IMG/VR virus record: IMGVR_UViG_3300027799_000002
Location: 1-34,007 of that record
DNA: 34,007 nucleotides
Direction: 5' to 3' (one strand)
Origin: a virus
Shown here: piece by piece, positions 1 through 8,832 of the stretch
How the letters are laid out: the number at the start of each line of letters is the position of its first letter
Numbering within the stretch: the first letter of the stretch is position 1
Program-made: the position numbers and the translations under genes
Notes under the pieces: model-generated
Told to the model about the DNA's origin: nothing
Seen by the model: the letters and a program-made list of their open reading frames with translations, nothing else
Databases searched by the model: none

Positions 1-2
1 CA

Positions 3-2726
3 TTCCGGGCGGCGGCCGATAAAATTACCGCGCTAAAAGATAAATTCGTGGTCTTCGGCGGAGGCGATCAGATGGCGGGGCTTGCGCAAAGCAATACTAC
101 CCTGGACGCGTTTGCCGCCAAAGTCGCAGATTTTAAAACGGCCAATTTAGATCTATTAGCGTCCAATGCCGAGTTGCGCGCCTCATATCAGCAAGTTTTT
201 CAGGGCTTGCAAACCGCGATAGCGGCCAATGAATCCCCGTCGCAAACGTTAATTGCGCAGTTTGCCGCGATGCGTGAGGAAATCAAAGCGGTTGGCGTTG
301 AGGCCTATGGTCAAAGCACATTCCCGGATATGACTGCGGCCATACAAACCAGCGCGGTCACGGCCGGCGATTTGACGGCGCAGATGGACGCTGTGCGGGC
401 ATCGGTCAAACAACTAGAAACAGAATATCAAGCCACACAGCAAGCAGATCAGGCAGCGGCGGAAGCTAAAAAGCAAACCTTCGCGGAAATGACCGCGCAG
501 ATCAAGGCGATGGAGGCGCAAAGCAAGCAAGTCTATGGTTCGGATCGTATAGAGATCGAGGCGTCAATCGAGGCATTAAAGCGCAAGAAAGACGCCATCA
601 GCGCGAGCAATGCGTCACAGAAAGACGATCTGGACGCCATCAGAGCGAAGCTCTCCGCCGAAAAAGATATACTCCGAGAACTGGAAAGCGCACAACGGGA
701 TATGGAGCGCGCAGAGAAAGCCAGAGCCGATGCCGCGCAAAAACTCTGGCAGGACGCGGAGCGCAACCGCGAAATTGAAAAACAAGCCCTCGTCGAAAAA
801 GACCGTTTGGAGGCGCAGGCGTATCAAACTCGCCGTCAGGAAGCCGCAGAATCAATTCGCTGGCTTCAGCAATTAGATGACGCGGCTAAGCGGCGGCTCT
901 TCGCGGAAGGCGATGCCTTAGACATCCTCCATGGCCAGGGAGTCGTGCTGGACGAATTGCAACAGACCGAAGTCTGGCGGATGCAACGCGCCTGGCAGAC
1001 CGAAGACGCCTACCAGGAACAAACGCGGGCGTTGCAGGCGCAGCTTGACCCAATGGCCGATCTATTATCGCTCTCCGCGGATTTAAGCGACAATTTTGGC
1101 AAACTCTCCGGCGGCCTCGGCAAGATTGGCGATCTTTTTGGTATTGATACCAGCAAGATCGAGGGCGTATTGGGCAAACTGCAAGGGCTGGCCGAGTTGC
1201 CGCAGACCATCAAAGGCATCACGGATTCGATTGGCGGCATTGGCCAAGCGTTAGGCGGCCTCTTGGGCGGCGGAGAAGGCGGTGGTTTACTGAGTGGACT
1301 AAGTGGGTTATTGGGTGGCGGAGGCGGCGCAGGTGGTTTAGGCAGTTTAGGCGGAAGCTTATCCTCTATCGGCGGCGGACTGGCCGCGATTGCAGGGCCA
1401 GCGGCCATGCTCGCCGCTGGCGCACTCGCCAATAAAGGCTTGCTGAGTCTCATTGGCATTGATAACGATCTCGCCTATTTTGGCTTAGTACCAGGCGTTT
1501 TGGGAGAAATTTGGAATAGCTTGATGAACACGCAGAGCGAAGGCACGAAGGCCGCAAATGCTATGCAGGATTTCATCAGTAAGAATATTGTCGGCGGAGC
1601 GGAATTGGCATCCGCGATGAAAACGAATTTTGACGCCATGAGTCAAGCCGGGTTCGACTTTGCAACCTTCATGCAACAGACCGGCACGACGATGGATCAG
1701 ACGTTTGGCGGCATCAGCGCGAACTGGCAACAGGGCGCGACCGCGATGGACATCTTCACGCAGGCTATCGGCGCGGCAACCGGAAATATGGAAAAAGCCC
1801 CGCAAATCGCGTTGCAAATGATGGCGTCCTTCCAGGATATGGGTTTGACCGCCGAACAAGCGGGCGCGCAAATGTTGCAAATCGCGACGGCCGCGGGCAT
1901 GTCTGAGGCGCAAATTCAGGCGTTGCAAGCCGCGCTGACCGGCGTGCAAACGCAATTGTCGGGCGCAGGGGAAGAAGGCGCAACAACTACCGTCATTTTT
2001 GACGACGCGACAGTCAAGGCGGGCGTCTTGACCGGCCAAACACAGCAACTCTCCGGCGCATTAGGGCAGGTGACTGGTCAGTTGGCGGGCGCAGGCGCAG
2101 AGGGGCTGGAGACGAATAACGTCTTTGCGCTGGCTACGAATTCTGCGATGCAACTCTCTGGCATGACTGGACAGTTATCGGGGGAAGTCGGCGGTCTGAC
2201 TATGAATCTCGGCGGCACGAATGTCGAAACGACATTGGCGACCGGCGCAATGGGGCAGGCGGGTACGGCCACGCAAGGGTTGGCGCAGGATATGACCGAT
2301 CTGAATGTCCAATTAGAGGCGAATCTACTGGCATTGACAACTTTTAAGGATATGTTGGCCGGTCTGCCGAGTGAGCAGAGGATCAGCGTCGCGTTTGATA
2401 CGCAAGATAACGTTCCTGGCTTGGCGGCAGGCGGCATGGTACGCTCGCCATTGGTATGGGTAGGAGAACGCGGCCCGGAATTGGCGGCGTTGCCAGTAGG
2501 TACGCGCGTTTTCCCGCATAGCGCAAGCACGCGCCTGACGGCGCAAGGCTACGCGCCGCAATGCTTTGCGGAGGGCGGCATCGTCAGACCGGAAACTGTC
2601 TCGGCTGCGCCGATTATCAATATTACCGTCAATGGACGCGTCCTTGACGATGCCGCTTTCAAACAATTTACCCGCGACATCGCGGCAGAAATTCGCCGTC
2701 AAACATCATACCAAGCGAGGGCGTGA
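3..2726 (+). CDS. Phage tail tape measure protein (5' end missing)
   Basis: The frame is open to the window edge, so the N-terminus is missing; the internal GTG at 48 is probably not the start. Visible order: a helical, Gln/Ala/Glu/Lys-rich coiled-coil half (roughly residues 1-330 after that GTG), then a Gly/Leu-rich hydrophobic stretch (about 370-490, many GGLGG-like runs), then Gln/Gly/Thr-rich segments. The C-terminus carries the usual tape-measure ending, GGMVRSPLVWVGERGPELA. Tape measures set tail length, fill the tail tube and help DNA cross the membrane. The following tail genes on the same strand support this. At least 907 residues are visible, so the tail is probably long. Whether it is contractile cannot be told from here. 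Confidence 0.88.
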   Translation, partial: FRAAADKITALKDKFVVFGGGDQMAGLAQSNTTLDAFAAKVADFKTANLDLLASNAELRASYQQVFQGLQTAIAANESPSQTLIAQFAAMREEIKAVGVEAYGQSTFPDMTAAIQTSAVTAGDLTAQMDAVRASVKQLETEYQATQQADQAAAEAKKQTFAEMTAQIKAMEAQSKQVYGSDRIEIEASIEALKRKKDAISASNASQKDDLDAIRAKLSAEKDILRELESAQRDMERAEKARADAAQKLWQDAERNREIEKQALVEKDRLEAQAYQTRRQEAAESIRWLQQLDDAAKRRLFAEGDALDILHGQGVVLDELQQTEVWRMQRAWQTEDAYQEQTRALQAQLDPMADLLSLSADLSDNFGKLSGGLGKIGDLFGIDTSKIEGVLGKLQGLAELPQTIKGITDSIGGIGQALGGLLGGGEGGGLLSGLSGLLGGGGGAGGLGSLGGSLSSIGGGLAAIAGPAAMLAAGALANKGLLSLIGIDNDLAYFGLVPGVLGEIWNSLMNTQSEGTKAANAMQDFISKNIVGGAELASAMKTNFDAMSQAGFDFATFMQQTGTTMDQTFGGISANWQQGATAMDIFTQAIGAATGNMEKAPQIALQMMASFQDMGLTAEQAGAQMLQIATAAGMSEAQIQALQAALTGVQTQLSGAGEEGATTTVIFDDATVKAGVLTGQTQQLSGALGQVTGQLAGAGAEGLETNNVFALATNSAMQLSGMTGQLSGEVGGLTMNLGGTNVETTLATGAMGQAGTATQGLAQDMTDLNVQLEANLLALTTFKDMLAGLPSEQRISVAFDTQDNVPGLAAGGMVRSPLVWVGERGPELAALPVGTRVFPHSASTRLTAQGYAPQCFAEGGIVRPETVSAAPIINITVNGRVLDDAAFKQFTRDIAAEIRRQTSYQARA

Positions 2727-2729
2727 TGT

Positions 2730-4658
2730 ATGTATGCAGAGACGCGGTATCTCTACCAAAATGAATTAGACGGTACAACCCTAACGACCAATTCGCAGGC
2801 CGGCGGCATAGTAAGTGGCGCGATCAAAGTGGGTTTGGGTAGTGCGACGTTATTGACCTCCGGCACATATCTCGGCAACGCCACCGTGTTATTTACTGTG
2901 CAGGTTGATGACGTGTCCAGCGGGAATGAGATTGGATTGGCCACCTTTCGCTGGAAAACTTCGTCCGATGTGAGTTGGGTAGCGAGCGGCGTCACAACGG
3001 CGGCGGCATGGGTAGAGTTGCAAGATGGCGTCGAGATTGAATTTGTCGCGGGAGCGGGCAATGACTTTGAAGGCGGCGAAACGTTTTCGTTTTGGGCATA
3101 CGGGACATTCGGTTTGGCGAACCTGACGAAGTTTGACCGCGAAACTATGTTTCGCAGCGACCGCGCCTTGACGCCGGAAGGCGATTGGGAAATGAATGCG
3201 GATCGGCCGAGCAGCGACACCGCCATATATGCTTTACGTGTATTCAATGGCAAACTCTATGGCGGTTCGGAAAACGCGCTATATGAATGGAATGGCGCGA
3301 CATGGATGCTGGCCGCGACGGGTGGATGTTATGGCGGGCTGGCCGAACTCGGCGGCAAACTTTACGCGCTGAGTGGCAGCGGTGATCTTTTGGAATGGGA
3401 TGGAGTTTCTAGTTTTACGGTCAAGGCGTCGTCATCGCCCACGCCGTTGGTTGTCAACGCCTTGACCGCGTATAACGGCAAACTCTATGCGTCCAGTGTA
3501 GTATCAAATAGCGGCGGCCTCTATGAATGGGATGGCGTATCGGCATGGGTTTCTAAGGCGACCGCCGTGGCCGGCGAATATAACATTGCCGATATGCTAT
3601 CATTTAGCGGCTCGCTCTACGCGGCGGGGTCGATTTTGACGAAATTACTGAAATGGGATGGCGTATCGGCATGGCAGGAAAAGGCAGATCCTGGCACGGG
3701 CGGCTTATATGCACTGTGCGAACATAATAGCAAACTCTATGCGGCATCAGGCACGGGGAAACTCTATGAATATGATGGCGCGACAACCTTGACGGAAAAA
3801 GCCGATGCTTATGAAAACGCAATTATCTATGCGCTAGTATCATGGGATGGCGATCTCTATGCGGCCAACGCCAATGGAAATCTGCTGCAATGGAATGGCG
3901 TGGACGCCTGGACATTGTCCGCAGCGACTTATCAATCGCAAGAAATCCGGTCATTGACAACGCATCAAAAGTGGGGATCGACGCGCATTTTTGCCGGAAC
4001 GTATAGCAGTGCGATGTTATACAGTCTTTCGTCAGGCAACCGGATCGAAATTGATTTCGGCGCGGCCATGCAGATTACTGCCGTCATCTTTTTTGATCAC
4101 AATCTCAGCGATGCTGCCATAATCACCCTCAGTGCGGGCGCAGACCCAGATACGACGCCGAGTTATACGCAGACGTTGACCGTCGCCGATCCGCTCGTAT
4201 TTTACCCAGATGAAACGTATCGCTATTGGCGCATCACCATTGATGACAATGCCAATCCTGACGGGTATCTCGAAATCGGTGAACTTTACATGGGGACATA
4301 TTTGGAGTTAACGCAGGCCATCGCGCCAGATTGGGGGATGCAAGAGATAACCCGTTACATTATGCAGAGTCAAGCGGCGGCCTCCGGCGTGCTGCGACAA
4401 ACCACGTATGGCAAACAACGCGTATGGCAAACCTCGTATAGTGTCATTCAAAATAGCGAAATGACGCAGTTGCAAGCAATGTTCGACGCCGCGCATGACG
4501 TGACGACTGGCATTGTGAAACCGGTTTTCGTGCATTTATTTTCCGATGAATCCAGTTACTTGGCACTTTGCACTCTCAGCGCGGAGAATGCCCGCACGTA
4601 TGCCAGCGTTGATGTCAATGCGTTTAATATAACATTGACGGAGGTGCCGCGCGTATGA
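2730..4658 (+). CDS. Tail protein with seven-bladed beta-propeller and discoidin-like region
   Basis: 642 aa, starting 3 nt after the tape-measure stop. Residues about 165-440 contain seven repeats of the pattern 'nGkLYa...LyeWdGvsaW..ka', as expected for a Kelch-like seven-bladed propeller. Next comes a beta-rich stretch with 'IEIDFGAAMQITAVIFFDHN' and 'YRYWRITIDDNA', which resembles discoidin (F5/8-type) folds. The C-terminal 120 residues ('ITRYIMQSQAAASGV...TYGKQRVWQTSYSV') look like the part that binds the neighbouring tail-tip proteins. Position right after the tape measure and before hub-like genes suggests a distal-tail component displaying a binding module. The receptor-binding role is inference; the repeat structure is seen directly. 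Confidence 0.72.
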   Translation: MYAETRYLYQNELDGTTLTTNSQAGGIVSGAIKVGLGSATLLTSGTYLGNATVLFTVQVDDVSSGNEIGLATFRWKTSSDVSWVASGVTTAAAWVELQDGVEIEFVAGAGNDFEGGETFSFWAYGTFGLANLTKFDRETMFRSDRALTPEGDWEMNADRPSSDTAIYALRVFNGKLYGGSENALYEWNGATWMLAATGGCYGGLAELGGKLYALSGSGDLLEWDGVSSFTVKASSSPTPLVVNALTAYNGKLYASSVVSNSGGLYEWDGVSAWVSKATAVAGEYNIADMLSFSGSLYAAGSILTKLLKWDGVSAWQEKADPGTGGLYALCEHNSKLYAASGTGKLYEYDGATTLTEKADAYENAIIYALVSWDGDLYAANANGNLLQWNGVDAWTLSAATYQSQEIRSLTTHQKWGSTRIFAGTYSSAMLYSLSSGNRIEIDFGAAMQITAVIFFDHNLSDAAIITLSAGADPDTTPSYTQTLTVADPLVFYPDETYRYWRITIDDNANPDGYLEIGELYMGTYLELTQAIAPDWGMQEITRYIMQSQAAASGVLRQTTYGKQRVWQTSYSVIQNSEMTQLQAMFDAAHDVTTGIVKPVFVHLFSDESSYLALCTLSAENARTYASVDVNAFNITLTEVPRV

Positions 4659-5167
4659 CCGATATGACTCCCGCCTTTTTGCAGGCATTACAGACACAGC
4701 ACATGCCGGTTGTGCTGGTGTTTATCGAAAACACCGCGGGTGTACGCGTCTATGCACATCAACTTCCGACAGAGCGGGAAATCGGCTTTTCGTCAGACGT
4801 GTATTATGCGAACGGAAGTTTATTGGCGAATGGCGCGGCGTTGGCGGGCTTGGGCGTGCGGCTGTTAGATCGCGGCGCACGACTGATGAGCGTCTCGCCG
4901 TTGCGCGAGACCTTAATTGCCGAAAAAGGCTTGGCCGTAGGGAGTCTAAGCGTCAACGAAATCCAAAATATGACGGTCAGCTTAAATAATGCGGATCGTT
5001 TATTCTCTCAAATTTTTGCACGGGAGTCATTTCTGAACGGCGACTTGACTGTTAAATTGGGTTTTCGTGGGCTGGAGGCTATTGACTTTCTGCCGATGTT
5101 TGCGGGGCGTGTGGTGAAAGAAGAGCTTTCTGATGGCCTCTTGCAAATCGAGGCGGCGGCGGTATGA
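4655..5167 (+). CDS. Small tail-tip / baseplate protein
   Basis: 170 aa. The start overlaps the previous stop (ATGA), so the two are probably translationally coupled. It begins MTDMTPAFLQALQTQHMPVVLVFIENTAG and reads as a beta-rich protein without membrane segment or signal peptide. Its end overlaps the next gene by 4 nt (ATGA), and the pair looks like two parts of one tail-tip/hub assembly. I do not recognise a named family; the assignment rests on operon position between the tape-measure/propeller genes and the hub-like gene. Confidence 0.6.
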   Translation: MTDMTPAFLQALQTQHMPVVLVFIENTAGVRVYAHQLPTEREIGFSSDVYYANGSLLANGAALAGLGVRLLDRGARLMSVSPLRETLIAEKGLAVGSLSVNEIQNMTVSLNNADRLFSQIFARESFLNGDLTVKLGFRGLEAIDFLPMFAGRVVKEELSDGLLQIEAAAV

Positions 5168-6384
5168 ACTTACAAGACACCTTCACACTTGCCAAAACGG
5201 ATCGCTACGCGAACGCCGGACAAACTGGCGTATCATTACCCTTGCCCTATGGCACGTTTAGCGTCGGAGCGGGCGGCGTTTGGCTCTGCCCGTGCATTGA
5301 TAATGTGGCGTTCGTGTATTGTATTGCGGACGGTTCGATTCTGTCCGTCGCAAGCGGCAACACGGTTGAGGTTTATGTTGATGGCGTCTTGCAATCGTCA
5401 GGTTACACCGTTACCACGTCCGGCAATTATCAGTCCAAAGGCGTGATTGCATATATTGATTTTACGAGCAATCCGCAAAAAGACGTGACCGTGCGTTGCA
5501 AAGGCTTGCTTGATGTCAGTAATAATTTGATAGAGACGCCATTAGCGATTCTGGCGGATATTTTTGACCGCGCAGGGTATGATGGGACGAATAATGCGAC
5601 GGCATGGGCGGAAGCCGAACGTTTTGAGGCCGCACAAGGGTATCTCGCGGCCGGCGTGATTATCGCCGACCGGAGTTTACAGGACATCGTCAATGAGATT
5701 CTCAGTTCCTTTTTGGGGCGATTTTGGATAGAGCGATCCGGCGAATTGACGATTGAATATGAACAAATCATCAGTGCGCTGCCGGTACGCGGGATTCTGG
5801 CCGAGCGAGATTTCGCAGAATGTGCGGCGGAGCGGTCAACGGACAACATCATCAATCAAGTGGCTTGTCGCTACGCGCAAGCCTATATCAACATCGACCG
5901 CCGCACGACTACCGGCGTCGGCAAAGGCGCGGAGAATTTTTTCGGCGATGATGACGGCGCGGCCACTGCCGATCTTGCCAGTCAGAATCTCTATGGTGTC
6001 CGGCTCGCGCCGGAATTGCGTTTCTATTGGGTTCACACCGCCGCCGTTGTCACGACGTTGCAGACGCTCTTGCTCGACAAATATGCCTTTCCCGTGTGGC
6101 TACTGTCATGCGTGGAGACAACATATCGCAACCTGCTTGTCGAAAAAGGTCAATATGTCGCAGTCTCATGGCGCGAACTTTGCGACGAAAATGGCCTGCC
6201 GCTCAAAAATCAAATTATGCGTGTCTTAGAAATCGAACAGCGGCTCGATCAAGCGCAAATCGCCTTCGTGCTGCAAGATACGGGCAGCTATGTATCCATA
6301 ATTCCTTATTTCGCGAATGGCGAATATTTTGCAAATGGGAGCATCGCGGCGGGGCGTGAACGGGATCGCCGCGACTTAGCATAG
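5164..6384 (+). CDS. Putative tail hub / baseplate protein
   Basis: 406 aa, coupled to the preceding gene by ATGA. The N-terminal third is beta-rich. The middle ('IETPLAILADIFDRAGYDG', 'LQDIVNEILSSFLGRFWIERSGELTIEYEQ') resembles hub proteins whose repeated beta domains pack around the tail tube. The C-terminal part ('IMRVLEIEQRLDQAQIAFVLQDTG') is like the end of tail hub proteins that report a field or bond value per segment. No peptidase or lysozyme motif is visible. The role is inferred from composition and position; the exact family is not certain. Confidence 0.55.
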   Translation: MNLQDTFTLAKTDRYANAGQTGVSLPLPYGTFSVGAGGVWLCPCIDNVAFVYCIADGSILSVASGNTVEVYVDGVLQSSGYTVTTSGNYQSKGVIAYIDFTSNPQKDVTVRCKGLLDVSNNLIETPLAILADIFDRAGYDGTNNATAWAEAERFEAAQGYLAAGVIIADRSLQDIVNEILSSFLGRFWIERSGELTIEYEQIISALPVRGILAERDFAECAAERSTDNIINQVACRYAQAYINIDRRTTTGVGKGAENFFGDDDGAATADLASQNLYGVRLAPELRFYWVHTAAVVTTLQTLLLDKYAFPVWLLSCVETTYRNLLVEKGQYVAVSWRELCDENGLPLKNQIMRVLEIEQRLDQAQIAFVLQDTGSYVSIIPYFANGEYFANGSIAAGRERDRRDLA

Positions 6385-6393
6385 GAGGGCATT

Positions 6394-7179
6394 ATGGCAA
6401 ATCGCATTTTGACTGCGCCGCGCTATATTCAGAGTACGGATCGCATGGTCGGACAGAGCGATCCGGTATATTCTGATACCTTAAATCTCGCCGCGATAGA
6501 TGTACTGACCGGTTTGCAACTGGTCGGGGCTGGCGCGCCGTTGCGATTCGAGTATAAAAGCGCCACGACCATCACTGTCAAGGCCGGCGGCATCGGGATC
6601 AATACGTCTGGCGGCAAAATTTATGTCATTGACACGGACGCCGATCTGACATTTGCCGATTTAGATACCGGAGCGGAAGCGGGGAATACGCTTTATTATG
6701 TCTGGGTCGGCACAGCAAGCAGCGTCATCAGTCTCAAAATTTCAGCATCGGCCACGACGCCAACCGGCTTGACATATCCGGTACGATTCTCCGGCGCGTT
6801 CCGCAATGATGGCAGTAGCAATATTATGCCATTTATCGCAACCGCCGATGGCATGTATTGGTTTGACGTGGACATCGCCGTGGCAGGCGCAGACGTGACG
6901 GAAGTTTATGATGCCTCGCTCACGACGGCATTTACCGATATTCCGTGCAGCGGATTTATCCCGTCAGGGGCGCGACTGGCATACATGACCGCGAACGGCG
7001 GCACATATACCTTAGCCGTGCGTGATAACAGCCAACTGTCAACGAATGGCATTGTGATTGCCGAAGCCGCCGCTCGGCATATTTTCCCTGTGGTTGTCAA
7101 TGCGAGCGGGATTTTTGAGGCCAAGCGCGGTACGGCGGAAACCACGCGCATCAGTGTTGTTGGCTATCAAATGTTCTAA
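6394..7179 (+). CDS. Putative tail-associated structural protein
   Basis: 261 aa with a good ribosome site (GGAGGGCATT before the ATG at 6394). Thr/Ala/Gly/Ile-rich, with many predicted beta strands ('TTITVKAGGIGINTSGGKIYVIDTDADLTFADLDTG') and a closing 'FEAKRGTAETTRISVVGYQMF', typical of fibre-proximal or fibre-tip domains. No transmembrane segment. It sits after the hub gene and before three small genes that end the operon, where many phages encode short fibres. I cannot name the family. Confidence 0.5.
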   Translation: MANRILTAPRYIQSTDRMVGQSDPVYSDTLNLAAIDVLTGLQLVGAGAPLRFEYKSATTITVKAGGIGINTSGGKIYVIDTDADLTFADLDTGAEAGNTLYYVWVGTASSVISLKISASATTPTGLTYPVRFSGAFRNDGSSNIMPFIATADGMYWFDVDIAVAGADVTEVYDASLTTAFTDIPCSGFIPSGARLAYMTANGGTYTLAVRDNSQLSTNGIVIAEAAARHIFPVVVNASGIFEAKRGTAETTRISVVGYQMF

Positions 7180-7191
7180 GGGGGATGAACT

Positions 7192-7488
7192 ATGTTGATA
7201 TTTCGAAATAATGAAGTGGTGGGTAACATCGCGCCCAATATTTACGGCGCAATGAAACCCTGGCAGGACGCTAACGGCGTGGCGCGGTGGATTGTTGACG
7301 CGCAAGGCGGCGCGCCATTTACCGATTCGGATGGGCAAATCTATTTACTCCGCCTGCGCACGCCAGCCGAAGCGCAGGCCATTCAAAACACGCAACAGGC
7401 GGCGCAGTATCAACGTCCGGTCATCAATTCCAATCTACTCGATGCCGGATATTTGACCACGCGCCTGCCGGAGGGAGATCTGAAATGA
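7192..7488 (+). CDS. Small protein of the tail gene cluster, unknown
   Basis: 98 aa with an SD-like GGGGGATG 5 nt before the ATG. It contains 'GVARWIVDAQGGAPFTDSDGQIYLLRLRTPAEAQAIQNTQQAAQY', a beta-strand start followed by an Ala/Gln-rich helix. It overlaps the next gene by 4 nt (ATGA at 7485). Operon position suggests a tail accessory or fibre-attachment protein, but nothing in the sequence proves it. Confidence 0.5.
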   Translation: MLIFRNNEVVGNIAPNIYGAMKPWQDANGVARWIVDAQGGAPFTDSDGQIYLLRLRTPAEAQAIQNTQQAAQYQRPVINSNLLDAGYLTTRLPEGDLK

Positions 7489-7754
7489 ATGCCATAGATA
7501 CCAATGAATTTGTCACGCAAGTCAGAACACAATCAACGAATCTGATTTTGACGCTCCAAAAATTGCATGCCCTGAAAAACAAATGGGACGCGCTTGATCT
7601 CGGCAACACATTGAATGACAGCGACATCGGTGGCGACAATGCTGGCGTCACGAAAGCGCAACTCGCCAGCGTAGTCGGGACATCACTCGACGCGTTCGAA
7701 ACACTGCTAAGTCAAGGCCACGAGACGAATTTACACCAGATTGCCCTGGTATGA
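7485..7754 (+). CDS. Small protein of the tail gene cluster, unknown
   Basis: 89 aa, coupled to the previous gene by ATGA. Mostly helical and acidic ('FVTQVRTQSTNLILTLQKLHALKNKWDALDLG', then 'GVTKAQLASVVGTSLDAFETLLSQGHETNLHQIALV'). Short helical proteins with an 'LQKLHALKNKWDAL' type segment are common beside tail-fibre genes, where they can act as adaptors or chaperones. That role is only an inference. Confidence 0.5.
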   Translation: MNAIDTNEFVTQVRTQSTNLILTLQKLHALKNKWDALDLGNTLNDSDIGGDNAGVTKAQLASVVGTSLDAFETLLSQGHETNLHQIALV

Positions 7755-7772
7755 TGATATGAGGTGAGAAAT

Positions 7773-7991
7773 ATGACATCGGAAGAAATTGCGAAGATAA
7801 TCGAAGAGACCATCATGGAAACAAGCAAGGATCTCGAAGAGGTCAGTCAAGTTATCGCAAAAGTCGCGCGATTGACCATCCTTGTTTGTAAAGAAATGCA
7901 GGAGATGGGGCTGTCCATCGGGAAAAGCCAGGCGCGCAGCATCGACGATCACCACATGGTAGATAGTATTATGGCGCGGCTGTTGGCATAG
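7773..7991 (+). CDS. Small helical protein at the end of the late operon, unknown
   Basis: 72 aa. The ATG at 7773 is chosen because GAGGTGAGAAAT lies just upstream; an in-frame GTG at 7764 lies inside that site. The protein is one or two long amphipathic helices ('EEIAKIIEETIMETSKDLEEVSQVIAKVARLTILVCKEMQEMG') with a His-Asp-rich tail. It is not hydrophobic enough for a clear holin. It is the last rightward gene before a convergent leftward operon. Confidence 0.5.
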   Translation: MTSEEIAKIIEETIMETSKDLEEVSQVIAKVARLTILVCKEMQEMGLSIGKSQARSIDDHHMVDSIMARLLA

Positions 7992-7998
7992 TGCGGAC

Positions 7999-8022
7999 GG
8001 GCGGCCAGCGCGCTGGCCACCC
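7999..8022. terminator. GC-rich hairpin between convergent operons
   Basis: GGG-c-GGCCAGCG / CGCTGGCC-a-CCC forms an 11-bp stem with one mismatch; the core is a perfect 16-bp palindrome. It lies 7 nt after the stop of the last rightward gene and 30 nt beyond the stop of the last leftward gene. There is no U-tract on either side, so it may stop transcription from both sides only weakly or protect mRNA ends. Confidence 0.45.
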
Positions 8023-8052
8023 CGCAACGTTCTCGGCGCAAGGGGCGCTCTG

Positions 8053-8217
8053 CTATTGGTTCACGCTCCTTTCTGGTAACGTCTTGACAAACGTCTCCAG
8101 GGTTTCAGGATAGTCAGGGATTTCATACAGAGTTTCTGTATAAAGTTCTTGACTTGCTTCTTCTGCGCTATTAATGTTCCGTTTCGCGTAGTTTTCCGTG
8201 CAAGTTTCATCTGTCAT
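8053..8217 (-). CDS. 54-aa acidic protein, unknown
   Basis: Leftward ORF with a strong ribosome site (AGGAGGTAAAC before the ATG at 8217); the SD overlaps the stop of the upstream gene, so coupling is likely. It begins MTDETCTENYAKRNINSAEE and continues with a Glu/Thr/Tyr-rich chain to stop TAG. No family is recognised. It is the last gene of the leftward small-gene operon driven from about 9.36 kb. Confidence 0.55.
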   Translation of the reverse strand: MTDETCTENYAKRNINSAEEASQELYTETLYEIPDYPETLETFVKTLPERSVNQ

Positions 8218-8226
8218 GTTTACCTC

Positions 8227-8475
8227 CTAAATGATAATATACCCCGGCCCGATGGCCAGGTGTTGCACGACGACCAAGTCGTGCAGTCGGTGAATCGCCT
8301 CCGCGACGTTCACGTTAATTTGGCAGGGCTTGTCTCCCATGATACGGGAGACACATGCCCTATCCCGGGCAATATAACGCGCGATGTCCGCCTTGCGCCA
8401 TCGGCGGCCGTCGGCTTTGTTTTCGGCTAGGATGGCCAGGAGCCATCCTCGAACCTCGGCTTGTGTGTAGCTCAT
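8227..8475 (-). CDS. Small helix-turn-helix-like protein
   Basis: 82 aa. 'RWRKADIARYIARDRACVSRIMGDK' has the spacing of a helix-turn-helix: a helix, 'IARD' turn, and a recognition helix that would contact DNA. The following 'INVNVAEAIHRLHDLVVV' fits the remaining helices of a Cro/C1-like bundle. It could regulate the operon it belongs to or the paired operators at 9.36-9.41 kb. The SD is a modest GGAGGG just upstream. Assignment as DNA-binding is from pattern only. Confidence 0.5.
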   Translation of the reverse strand: MSYTQAEVRGWLLAILAENKADGRRWRKADIARYIARDRACVSRIMGDKPCQINVNVAEAIHRLHDLVVVQHLAIGPGYIII

Positions 8476-8483
8476 AGCCCTCC

Positions 8484-8816
8484 TTATATGACAATATAGA
8501 GATCAGCGCGGGCCACGTCCTGTTGCGCCGCCGCCGCCGCCAGACGACTATATAACATTTCCACCGCCGCAGCGAGCGTGCCTCCCGTCCCCACAGCCCC
8601 TTGACAATAGGCGGCGAAATACCAGCCCTCTTGATAATATTGCGGCGCATTTTCGAGGTTAGGGGCATTATCGCGCCAGGTCTCCCGGAATTCTGACGAA
8701 ACCTCATCATGTCGCTGCAACTGAATCGTGATATTCCCCCATAAGCCGCTAATCTCGCAGACCTTATCACCATCGTGATGCGTGACGCCTGGATTGATGA
8801 TGATCTCTGTCGTCAT
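8484..8816 (-). CDS. Small protein, unknown
   Basis: 110 aa starting MTTEIIINPGVTHHDGDK. The ATG at 8816 is preceded by GGAGGG at ideal spacing; the upstream in-frame ATG at 8831 overlaps that SD and is disfavoured. The body contains 'AAVEMLYSRLAAAAAQQDVARADLYIVI' after an aromatic, Tyr/Gln-rich middle ('APQYYQEGWYFAAYCQGAVGTGG'). No catalytic motif is visible and no family is recognised. Confidence 0.5.
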   Translation of the reverse strand: MTTEIIINPGVTHHDGDKVCEISGLWGNITIQLQRHDEVSSEFRETWRDNAPNLENAPQYYQEGWYFAAYCQGAVGTGGTLAAAVEMLYSRLAAAAAQQDVARADLYIVI

Positions 8817-8832
8817 GGTTGTACCCTCCATA

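Noticed and set aside
1010-1459. Long leftward ORF opposite the tape measure
   Set aside because: Pro/Leu/Ser-rich shadow of the Gly-rich segment of the tape measure; no ribosome site or operon context.
1485-2048. 187-aa leftward ORF opposite the tape measure
   Set aside because: Antisense to a clearly coding region, with Arg/His/Cys-rich composition typical of a shadow frame.
7999-8022. Hairpin as a recombination (att or dif-like) site
   Set aside because: A GC-rich palindrome between convergent genes is adequately explained as an mRNA-end hairpin; no recombinase gene or flanking repeats are present.
8083-8088. TTGACA in the last small leftward gene
   Set aside because: No -10 box at suitable distance rightward and it lies within a coding frame.
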